A DNA stretch of 35,670 nucleotides from positions 1-35,670 of the forward strand of contig JAQMWT010000286.1 in NCBI GenBank assembly GCA_029834535.1, read 5' to 3'. The notes beneath the pieces are model-generated. The model had not been told where the DNA came from, searched no databases, and was given only the letters and a program-made list of their open reading frames with translations. Positions 1 to 7,544 of this stretch are shown here, piece after piece. Made by a program: the position numbers and the translations under genes. The DNA is from Chrysophaeum taylorii (Eukaryota; Sar; Pelagophyceae; Pelagomonadales; Pelagomonadaceae). Positions within the stretch are counted from its first letter, which is position 1. The number at the start of each line of letters is the position of its first letter.

Positions 1-107
1 TGACGTAAGAAAAATCCAACCATACGTAAGCAGAAGTTTTTGCTTGTTCTCGGTTAGCGCAAAGAAGAAAAGTCTGTCGAATCTGTCGAATGCACGGTAG
101 CACAATG

Positions 108-512
108 ATGCGTTCGGTGTTGATGATGGTGTTGGTCCAGGGCGTCGCAGCCCAATCCTGCTGTCGCACGGGGACGAGCTGCGCGGAGTGCGGCGACATC
201 GCGCCGTTATGCGAGTGGTATGCACCGAACGAGGTGGACTGCGAGATGATGGGGTTCCTGTGGTGCGACGACATCGAGATACCCGAGCCGACCGGAGATT
301 GCTGCGAAATCATGGTCGATGGAGCGTGCGGAAGTTTTGTTGCCGGCGGCTTCTGCACCTATTCGCACAAATGCTGCGAGGTGGACTGCGCGTTGACTTG
401 GTTCCCTGACGACGGCACGATTCCCGTCGCGCCGAAGAAGACGCTGAGAGGGAAAGCGACCTCACCAACAAAGATAATGCATAGCTCTGTCTTCGACAGA
501 GATTCTAGGTAG
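108..512 (+). CDS. Small secreted cysteine-rich protein, copy 1
   Basis: The 134-residue protein begins with a short hydrophobic signal peptide (MRSVLMMVLVQGVAA), followed by a compact domain with 14 cysteines. The domain includes three CC pairs, an ECGDI motif and an EPTG motif before the second CC pair. In-frame ATGs also lie at 90 and 105. I chose 108 because the paralogue at 5319-5708 starts with the same MRSV. The two proteins share all 14 cysteine positions and the motifs C-C-R-T-G, E-C-G-D-I-A, L-W-C and E-P-T-G, so this is a real gene family. The tail after the last cysteine is not conserved. The cysteines suggest a disulfide-bonded extracellular or wall protein. I recognise no named family and assign no function. 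Confidence 0.75.
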   Translation: MRSVLMMVLVQGVAAQSCCRTGTSCAECGDIAPLCEWYAPNEVDCEMMGFLWCDDIEIPEPTGDCCEIMVDGACGSFVAGGFCTYSHKCCEVDCALTWFPDDGTIPVAPKKTLRGKATSPTKIMHSSVFDRDSR

Positions 513-1279
513 AATGAGAATCGCGCCGCGCTTGCCTACCACCCTCTCATCTGCCAGCGGGTGGCGTTGTATTCTGTGAGACCACGAGAGTATGCTTGCT
601 TTTGTTGGTTTTTGTGTTGTGCTGTCGAGCGCTATCGTCCTGCTAGCTCTCTCCTCGAAGTCCAGCTAGACCGCCAGCATCTTGGGCCTGGAGGAATCTT
701 TATGATGTCTGCTGTAAGTCTATATAGCTTAAATGAAATCGACGCCCAACGAGCCTACCTAGATACCAAACTATTTAATGAACGACCATAGGTGACGGCA
801 CAGACGGGACGCAGGCGATCTGAGAACAGCACAATACCGAGAGAACGAACGAACGTGTGTACGTACTATCTAACACTTAACTGATTATACCTGGTCATGG
901 ACACCGGCGGGAAGTCCCAGCATCTTCTTTCCAGTTCGTCCTTCCCCTATTCCCCCGCCTCATCTGCGATATGGTGACGCCGCGGATACCCAGCCTCTTG
1001 CTCCTATTTCCAATTTTCTTTTTAACCTTCATTCTGGCTTTCAGCTTGGAGGCTGCTTGCCATAATAAAAATGGCTGGTACCTTTCTCTCCCGGGGCTCC
1101 TAGCTTCTGCCGTCCCTCTGTGTCCTTTTTTGCCTCTTCTTGAAGACGCCGTCCTCTCTGGTCTTTTCTTCTTTGATTCTTTTCCTCTGCGTTAAACCAA
1201 TTTGGCTCTTTGCGCCTGGGAATGGCTTACCATGATTAGTGGCCGGAGCGGCAGGGCCTTCGGTTGAAAGTATATAAGA
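513..1279. other. Intergenic, no gene seen
   Basis: No coding signal is convincing on either strand. Positions 960-1195 are strongly pyrimidine-rich on the plus strand, like the stretch at 4200-4910, and the open frame there is a by-product of that composition. Confidence 0.5.
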
Positions 1280-1333
1280 AACTATGTAACACAGCGTTCA
1301 AGTCAGAACTATATAACGCAGCGTTCAAGTCAG
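1280..1333 (+). repeat. 27-bp tandem duplication (two copies)
   Basis: Units 1280-1306 and 1307-1333 read AACTAT(G/A)TAAC(A/G)CAGCGTTCAAGTCAG and differ at two bases. It lies about 360 bp before the Helitron array. Confidence 0.8.
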
Positions 1334-1690
1334 AAGCGCTTCGAGATCAAGGTTCGCGTGCGCGGGCGACGACGCCTTCGGCGTGGCTGAGCGCAAGCGG
1401 GACGGCGAGGCGCGAGTTCGGGTCGGCGATGGGCTGCGAGTGGTCTCCCGCCTCGCTGACCGCCTTACGATTTGTCTCGTCATCCCGAGCCGCGTGGCGG
1501 TCCGCCGTCGCTCGCCACAGAGGCGCGAGCCACGACGCGCTTTACCGCGAGAAAAACCGGAAGACGTACGGAGCAGTCTTGCGTCCTATAGGTAATTTCT
1601 CTTTCGATCAAGTAAAGAGAATATACGGAAGACCAACAGGACAGACAGACGCATTGAACTTTCCGTTTTCGCGATCCGTTTAGTATCCTA
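1334..1690. other. GC-rich spacer, coding status unclear
   Basis: Two overlapping plus-strand frames and one minus-strand frame are open here, but the translations are Arg/Ala/Ser-rich and low in complexity, with no recognisable motif. I treat them as chance open frames. The Helitron unit begins directly after this stretch. Confidence 0.4.
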
Positions 1691-2726
1691 CAAGTGCAGG
1701 CCAGTAAGTTCACCTAGCCCCAATCTCTAACCCCAGCATTTTCACCCCATTAAGTTCACCTAGTCCCAATCTCTAACCCCAGTAAATTCGGCGTAAGCCC
1801 ACTCGTGCTCACACCCACTCACCCCACTCTCCTTCGAGCTCGTCGCTCTCACCTCGGCCAATCTAAGCTGCTTTTATCCGCACACGCCGCTAGCCTTTGC
1901 GTTCACTCTAAAAACCCCAGTAAGTTCACTTGGTCCCAGTAAGTTCACCTGGTCACTAAGTTCACCTAGCCCCAATCTCAAACCCCAGTAAGTTCACCTG
2001 GTCCCAGTAAGTTCACCTACAGTGCGCGTGTAGACGCCGGGAGGGGGATTATCGGTATTGCGCAGCACGTGTGGGGTAGGGTGGAGTCGTCGACTCAGAA
2101 GAGGATATCCTCGGGGTTGCCGATCGACAGAGAGCCACGTAGAGCTGGACGTGGCAGAAGACGGGCTTCGCCAAGAGGACGCCGACCTCGCGGGGCGTCT
2201 GGCCCTGGCTCTTGGTGATCGTTTGGCGTCGGCGGGCCTTACGGGATACAGGTTGGAGGAGCCTCGGTGACAACGACACGATCGATCATGTATCTGGTAC
2301 CGTTGCAGTGGCCGTGCGACGGGTCGAGGTTGCGAAGACATTAAGCTCGCGATCAAAGTCAGCATGCCGTTGGTTGTCAGGGAGTTGAAAACTCTACTGT
2401 AAAGAGCGAGGCGTCGTCTTCCGACCCAGCCTAGTCAGCCGAAAAGAACTCCGACGCCTCGTCTCCGGGAAAAAAGGCCGCGGTCATGCGCGCGTTGTCA
2501 GCATCGACAACATCGTTTCGACGGGGCGTGAGAATGGCGCGCTGAAAGAGCCGCCGCGGGTCGTGGAAATAGTCTGCGAGGTCGCCGTAGACGGTTTGGA
2601 GGATCACTGTCTGGCTCTCGCGCCTACCTGATCCTTACTCTCGCGCCTAACTGATCCTTACCCTAAATCGAGGGACAAACAGACAGACAAACAGACAGAC
2701 AAACATCTGTCGATTAGTAGTTAGGA
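1691..2726 (-). mobile_element. Helitron remnant, copy A of a head-to-tail pair
   Basis: The unit begins with CAAGTGCAGGCCAGTAAG and ends near CGATTAGTAGTTAGGA, where copy B starts with the same words. From left to right it holds a block of imperfect repeats built on AGTAAGTTCACCTGGTCCC (about 1700-2020), then C-terminal pieces of a PIF1-like Helitron helicase on the minus strand (2095-2640), then a GACA/AAAC simple repeat (about 2673-2705). The Rep nuclease and the helicase N-terminus are absent, so it cannot move by itself. The Helitron assignment rests on the helicase motifs; I could not fix the 5'-TC and CTRR termini or a terminal hairpin. The repeat block would lie at the 3' end of the element as read on the minus strand. 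Confidence 0.7.
2095..2640 (-). pseudogene. Helitron/PIF1-like helicase C-terminal fragment (copy A)
   Basis: Read on the minus strand, the conserved helicase blocks come in the right order but in different frames. First is RAILTPRRNDVVDADNARM (about 2490-2546). Next is LRNLDPSHGHCNGTRYMI (about 2288-2340), matching the family's LLRNLDPxxGLCNGTR. Last is KSQGQTPREVGVLLAKPVF with QLYVALCR (about 2110-2215), matching KSQGQTLxxVGxxLxxPVFSHGQLYVALSR, helicase motif VI. The frame changes between blocks and the departures from consensus (the SHGQ position reads CHVQ, and SR reads CR) mark it as a dead copy. In the family this domain unwinds DNA during rolling-circle transposition. Confidence 0.75.
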
Positions 2727-3147
2727 CAAGTGCAGGCCAGTAAGTTCGCCAGTAAGTTCACCTGGTCCCAATCTCTAACTCCAGTAAGTTCACCTGGTCC
2801 CAGTAAGTTCACCTAGTCCCAATCTCTAACCCCAGTAAGTTCGGCGTAAGCCCACTCGTGCTCACATCCACTCACCCCACTCTCCTTCGAGCTCGTCGCT
2901 CTCACCTCCGCCAATCTAAGCTGCTTTGATCCGTACACGCCGCTAGCCTTTGCGTTCACTCTAAAAACCCCAGTAAGTTCACTTGGTCCCATTAAGCTCA
3001 CCTGGTCACTAAGTTCACCTAGTCCCAATCTCAAACTCCAGTAAGTTCACCTGGTCCCAGTAAGTTCACCTACAGTGCGCGTGTAGACGCCGGGAGGGGG
3101 ATTATCGGTATTGCGCAGCACGTGTGGGGTAGGGTGGAGTCGTCGAC

Positions 3148-3690
3148 TCAGAAGAGGATATCCTCGGGGTTGCCGATCGACAGAGAGCCACGTAGAGCTG
3201 GACGTGGCAGAAGACGGGCTTCGCCAAGAGGACGCCGACCTCGCGGGGCGTCTGGCCCTGGCTCTTGGTGATCGTTTGGCGTCGGCGGGCCTTACGGGAT
3301 ACAGGTTGGAGGAGCCTCGGTGACACGCGATCGATCATGTATCTGGTACCGTTGCAGAGGCCGTGCGACGGGTCGAGGTTGCGAAGACTTTAACCTCGCG
3401 ATCAAAGTCAGCATGCCGTTGGTTGTCAGGGAGTCGAAAACTCGACTATAAAGAGCGAGGCGTCGTCTTCCGACCCAACCTAGTCGGCCGAAAAGAACTC
3501 CGACGCCTCGTCTCCGGGAAAAAGGCCGCGGTCATGCGCGCGTTGTCAGCATCGACAACATCGTTTCGACGGGGCGTGAGAATGGCGCGCTGAAAGAGCC
3601 GCCGCGGGTCGTGGAAATAGTCTGCGAGGTCGCCGTAGACGGCTTGGAGGATCACTGTCTGGCTCTCGCGCCTACCTGATCCTTACTCTC
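3148..3690 (-). pseudogene. Helitron/PIF1-like helicase C-terminal fragment (copy B)
   Basis: It has the same blocks as copy A. The stretch 3446-3655 stays open through VYGDLADYFHDPRRLFQ and RAILTPRRNDVVDAD. The KSQGQT...QLYVALCR block lies at about 3163-3270. An A-tract at 3520 is one base shorter than in copy A, and bases have been lost near 3324, so the two copies carry independent indels. It is not translatable as one protein. Confidence 0.75.
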
Positions 3691-3757
3691 GCGCCTACCT
3701 GATCCTTACCCTACCTAAATCGAGGGACAAACAAACAAACAAACAGACAGACAAACA

Positions 3758-3818
3758 CCCACCCACATCCTTCATGTTCCCCACACACACCCCCCCCTCT
3801 TACCAGTCGACATTTAAA
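3758..3818 (+). mobile_element. 61-bp mini insertion element, copy 1
   Basis: In copy A the simple repeat runs straight into CATCTGTCGATTAG (empty site 2698-2705). In copy B the same place holds 61 extra bases between two GACAAACA octamers (3750-3757 and 3819-3826). The insert runs from a C-rich start through ACATCCTTCATG, CACACACACCCCCCC and CTCTTACCAGTCGAC to ATTTAAA. A closely similar copy lies inverted at 11049-11108. It has no coding capacity and no clear terminal inverted repeats. Because GACAAACA also belongs to the local simple repeat, the target-site duplication is suggestive, not proven. Confidence 0.6.
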
Positions 3819-3938
3819 GACAAACATCTGTCGATTAGTAGTTAATAAGACATCCAGAAAAACTGAGCTGGCGACGACGGTTTCGCGAACACGGGAGAAG
3901 CTTTCCAAAAAATTAAAAATTACTTTTTGTATAAATGA

Positions 3939-3959
3939 ATATATATATATATATATATA
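3939..3959. repeat. (AT)n microsatellite
   Basis: An uninterrupted AT run about 90 bp after the Helitron array. Confidence 0.95.
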
Positions 3960-4130
3960 ATAGTAGTAGTTGCACTTCTTTTCACATACCCTCCCTTAAC
4001 TAATGCCGCTTTGCACTTTTCTTGCTTCATATTCGCTCGCCCTCTCGTCTTTCGTATTTGTTCCACTCTGCGCTCGTCCACTCTGCGCTCATCCATCCTG
4101 CCTGAGGTTGATAACCTTACCATAAATTAG

Positions 4131-4150
4131 CAACAACAACAACAACAACA
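4131..4150. repeat. (CAA)n microsatellite
   Basis: Nearly seven CAA units in non-coding sequence. Confidence 0.95.
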
Positions 4151-4854
4151 ATAATCATATTAACGAGTCTTGCCTGTGCAGCTAATACTCACTTCTTTTC
4201 GCTTTACTTCATACTTCCTCGCCTCGTCTCTCCTTTTCGCCCACCCTTCTCCCACAACATGCTCTCTGAGTCGCTAACACTGCTTTCTGCATAATGGAGC
4301 AGACGAAGGCTCACTAAATCAACAAGACTATTAGTGCTTTGAGTTCTTTTGCATATAGGCCCTCTTCTTCTTTTTTCTTCGCTCTGCCCTTTTACCTATC
4401 TCAAAAAAATGCGTGCTGCGTCGAGGATCGCATCTAACTATCGAGCCAGCTGCGGCCGCTGCATAGCGCAGCCTTACCTACCGTGTCTCACTTTATAAAG
4501 TAGTCTGCGCCCGTCTTTCTTTGCTTTTTGTTTTCGTCACTCTACGTATCTCCTGCTTCTTTCTTCATCTGCCCCTTCGCCGACCTTTGTGCTCTTCTTG
4601 AGTCGCCCTTTCCGCTCCTCTGCTTGCGCATTTCGCTCCCCGTTCTACTCCAGCCCCTCCAATTGATTTGCTTTATTATATCTTCTTTTTTTGCCATCTT
4701 CGCACTTTCTTCCGTCTGTTCATCTTACACCTTTCCATTTGCGCCCTGCATCTACCTCCAACTTTGCGCTTTCTTGATTCTAATCTCGGAGTCCCCTCAG
4801 TTTTATTTCCCACTTCGTCGCTCAGTATTTCGTTTTCTAATTTCTTCTTGCTAT

Positions 4855-4866
4855 TCTCTCTCTCTC

Positions 4867-4905
<39 letters not shown>
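4855..4905. repeat. (TC)n microsatellite
   Basis: About 25 TC units with one interruption (CCC) near 4876, within a long polypyrimidine region. Confidence 0.95.
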
Positions 4906-4910
<5 letters not shown>

Positions 4911-5318
4911 GCTATCTCCGTTTTTGCTTTTTGGGTCTAGGAGTTGCTTCCCATGAAAGCAAATAGTGCTAGCTTTTACCTTCGCCACAACATGCTTTGG
5001 GCGTGGTGAGTCACACCTAGCTTCCTGAAGTGCCTTTATCTGAAAACACAAAACTAAGGTAGTCGGCTTTCGGCCGCAGGTATGCCGGGCAAGGCAGAAG
5101 AAACCCCGTACGCTTTTTGTCGGGCGAAAAAACTTGCCGTTAAAAAGAGTTTCGTTTGAAATGGAACGTTCCGCAAAAAGGCAACAATTCAATGGGAAGG
5201 CAAGAATTATGGAATTCTCTCTCTTTAGTTGACAAAAATATTCGGAATTCTTTAGTCTTCAAGTACGTTTCAAAAAAATAGTTCCCCTTACTAAGGACCC
5301 CGGAAACGAAAAGAAAAG

Positions 5319-5708
5319 ATGCGATCCGTGGCAGTGATCTTGGTGATGATGATGGAGGGCGTCGCGGCCCAAGCGTGCTGCAGGACGGGGATGGACTGCG
5401 ACGAGTGCGGGGACATCGCGGCGTTGTGCGTGTGGTATTCGGATAACGCGACGAGTTGCGTGCAAGAGGGTTATTTGTGGTGCGAGGACGTGATGGTGCC
5501 AGAGCCGACCGGACAGTGCTGCGAATTCTTGGATGAAGGGGGTGACTACTGCGTTAATTATTTGCCGTCGGAGTCGTTTTGTGGCTATAGCCAGGATTGC
5601 TGCGAGCAGAACTGCAATAAGACGTGGTTTTCATTCGACAACTCATTCGTGAACCCGACAATGAGCCCGACGTTCATGGAGGGGAACTCCTCGACATTCG
5701 ACGGTTGA
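5319..5708 (+). CDS. Small secreted cysteine-rich protein, copy 2
   Basis: This 129-residue paralogue of the gene at 108-512 starts with a signal peptide (MRSVAVILVMMMEGVAA) followed by ACCRTG. The same 14 cysteines follow in the same order, with ECGDIAALC, GYLWCED and VPEPTGQCCE. The C-terminal tail (NPTMSPTFMEGNSS) is Ser/Thr/Pro-rich and differs from copy 1. It holds possible N-glycosylation sites, as does the domain itself (NAT, NKT). The ATG at 5319 matches the N-terminus of the paralogue, which supports both starts. The protein is probably extracellular or wall-bound; the family is not recognised. The Helitron pair lies between the two copies in an otherwise gene-free interval. Confidence 0.8.
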   Translation: MRSVAVILVMMMEGVAAQACCRTGMDCDECGDIAALCVWYSDNATSCVQEGYLWCEDVMVPEPTGQCCEFLDEGGDYCVNYLPSESFCGYSQDCCEQNCNKTWFSFDNSFVNPTMSPTFMEGNSSTFDG

Positions 5709-6675
5709 ACCTCCCACCAACGTACCCCATAGTTGGTTTGACAACACCACCCTCCGTGGAATGAAGCTATGACCATGCCCCATCGTCGGCTCCTCCTCAC
5801 TTTGCAGAACCTCACTGGGTGTCGGCCCTTGTTTTCACACAACAGACACAACACCAACTGTGGCGTTCCCCTCTCTACTAAAGTATGCGTGTACCCGTGC
5901 TGCGCTTGCGCCTGTAGACGCTGTCAGCGTCGCGCTCTTGACGACGCCGGTTAGTTGGTAGCCTAGTGGAGCGATGGCTCCCACGGGCCTCGGGTATACT
6001 GATGTCGAAAACGTGTGGTTCTCCTCTGGGCACGTTTCTGGGAATTCCTTGATGGAGTAGTACGGATACAAGTTGTACAATTTGTATAATAAATTTTGAA
6101 CTTGGGCACCAAGTCAAAATGATTTATGTCGAGTCAAAGATTTTGACGTCGTCGTTTACGTCGAGGAGACTGACGTGGCGACGGCGATAACTTGTTTGAA
6201 TCGACGTTCATCACGCTCGTTGCTGGCGTGCGCGACGAGGCTCGTGTCGACGAAGATTGCGTTGGGACCCTCGGATGGCCTTTACCGAGGCGAGGTCGAC
6301 GAGTGCCGTTTGTTGAGCTGGGATGGGTCTGATGGATATCGCGGGAGCGAGGCGCGGCGGCGAGATCTAGCTGGCCCGCCTGGATACCGCGAGTTTCTCC
6401 GGATCCTGTTGTAGCGGGCGACCACGTCATATCTGCGACCGGAGAAGGAGGAGTATGAAGCGGCGCCGCTTGCGTTTCGGGTCACCGCCCGCCGCCCTTT
6501 CCTCGCGCAAGATTATCGCGTCCCGCCGCGAGGACGACGACGCTAAATAATAATGAACACGATCCCGCACCACGAGGGGATCTTCTCTCTCTTCTTCTTC
6601 TCTCTTCTGGAGAGATAGTCGGAGAAAGCAAGCGCGCCCTACATTCTTCCATTCGTGCGGTTCTCGTCGGGACCA
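5709..6675. other. Intergenic, no supported gene
   Basis: Short open frames exist on both strands, for example plus-strand 6100-6414 and minus-strand 6134-6430, but none has a recognisable domain or a good start. A real exon cannot be excluded in 6100-6414, which reads with less biased composition than the others. TCTTC-rich sequence lies at 6580-6615. Confidence 0.4.
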
Positions 6676-7485
6676 TCACGCCGCCGCCGCCGCCGGCGGA
6701 ACGGCGCGGACGGTGGTCGCCAGGTCCCCAGGGTGGAGGACTGGCTCCCAGTGGACGAGGGGCTCGTTGAGGAAACTGGTGTTGTGGTTAGCATCGGTAA
6801 GACAGATCATGAGGTCGGGTCGACGTCGCGCGAGGGTCGCGCAGGCCTCTCTAGCGGCGTAACCGATGTTTCCGCAGGCTTCGCACTTGACGCGCGTGGT
6901 CGCGAAGCCCCCGGGATCGGCGAGGTAGAGGGCCTTGAGGGAGTGCGCGTGGACGAGGGTCCGAATAAAATCGCGGAGACCGTCTCTACGATTGCCGCCA
7001 ATTCTGAGTTCGGCGAGGGAGGGGCGCGTCGCGAGGGCGGCGGAAAGGGCGCGGTAGCCGCAGCCGCCGCCGTTGCTCCCGATCGCGTTGAGCTGGAGGC
7101 ACAAAATTTCGAGGGTGTGGTTTCGGGCGACGGCGGCGGCGACGTTTACGGCGGCGTAGTCGTCGATCGAGTTCCCGGTCGCGTCGAGCACGCGCACCGT
7201 CCTATTCTCGCCGAGGCCCTCGCTGAAGGCTCGGAGCTTGTCGGCGCCGACGAGCCCGCCGCACTTGCGGAGGACCAATGTCTCGACGCGACAGCTCTCT
7301 TTCTTGAGCGCAGCCCCGAGGGCGGCGGCGGCCGAGGCCCCTCGCCTCATCCGAACCAAGCTCAGGTCGACTTCCGCGGACTCGAGGACCTTTTTTGCCG
7401 CCGACACCGAGCCCTTGGCGAGCGACGAGGTGCCGCAGCAGCAGATCTTTCTCCTCGCGAAAAGGACGACGCGAGACGCCGGCAC
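6676..7485 (-). CDS. Leucine-rich-repeat protein (ribonuclease-inhibitor type)
   Basis: The frame encodes up to 269 residues. Between about residues 40 and 190 it repeats the RNI-type pattern of a beta strand (VETLVLRKC, VRVLDATGN, LEILCLQLN, LAELRIGGN, LKALYLAD), each followed by an alanine-rich helix. This is a typical protein-binding solenoid. A CEACGN segment follows near residue 201, and the tail is Pro/Ala-rich. The frame opens with GTG at 7485 and has no in-frame ATG before an upstream stop; the first in-frame ATG is at 7350. Translation therefore starts there, or a short 5' exon has been spliced in. A longer plus-strand open frame over the same bases (6655-7548) is Arg/Glu/Gly-rich without domains, so I treat it as a shadow. 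Partners are unknown. Confidence 0.65.
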   Translation of the reverse strand: MPASRVVLFARRKICCCGTSSLAKGSVSAAKKVLESAEVDLSLVRMRRGASAAAALGAALKKESCRVETLVLRKCGGLVGADKLRAFSEGLGENRTVRVLDATGNSIDDYAAVNVAAAVARNHTLEILCLQLNAIGSNGGGCGYRALSAALATRPSLAELRIGGNRRDGLRDFIRTLVHAHSLKALYLADPGGFATTRVKCEACGNIGYAAREACATLARRRPDLMICLTDANHNTSFLNEPLVHWEPVLHPGDLATTVRAVPPAAAAA

Positions 7486-7544
7486 CCATCTTCTGTCTGT
7501 GACGAGGTGGTCACCACGTCAGAAAGCAGCACGCATGCTCAAGC
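7486..7544. promoter_or_regulatory. Short divergent promoter region
   Basis: Only 59 bp separates the LRR open frame (-) from the ATG of the DUF547 protein (+); the gap is 194 bp if the LRR gene starts at 7350. Both must be transcribed from this small interval or from within each other's 5' region. No TATA box is seen. Confidence 0.4.

Larger units (their letters stand above)
2727..3850 (-). mobile_element. Helitron remnant, copy B
   Basis: This is a second unit in the same orientation, directly abutting copy A and nearly identical by eye. Equivalent points lie 1036 bp apart at the left end and 1053 bp apart in the middle. It repeats the minisatellite block (about 2735-3072), the helicase fragments (3148-3690) and the GACA/AAAC repeat. 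It differs by small indels and by a 61-bp insertion in the simple repeat (3758-3818). A head-to-tail pair fits rolling-circle replication or later unequal exchange. Confidence 0.7.
3851..5318. other. Intergenic, pyrimidine-rich, no gene seen
   Basis: No gene is convincing. The stretch is strongly C/T-rich on the plus strand from about 4190 to 4915 and holds three microsatellites, listed separately. The open frames at 4528-4956 and 4851-5192 are products of the C/T bias and the TC tract. Confidence 0.55.

Noticed and set aside
1264..1683. Plus-strand open frame before the Helitron array
   Set aside because: No ATG start, partly made of the 27-bp duplication, no domain.
2058..2270. 70-codon plus-strand frame present in both Helitron copies
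   Set aside because: It is the antisense of the helicase motif VI block; conservation is due to recent duplication.
4851..5192. Minus-strand frame ending in Arg-Glu repeats
   Set aside because: The Arg-Glu run is the translated TC microsatellite.
6100..6414. Plus-strand open frame that could be an exon
   Set aside because: No ATG, domain or convincing splice sites.
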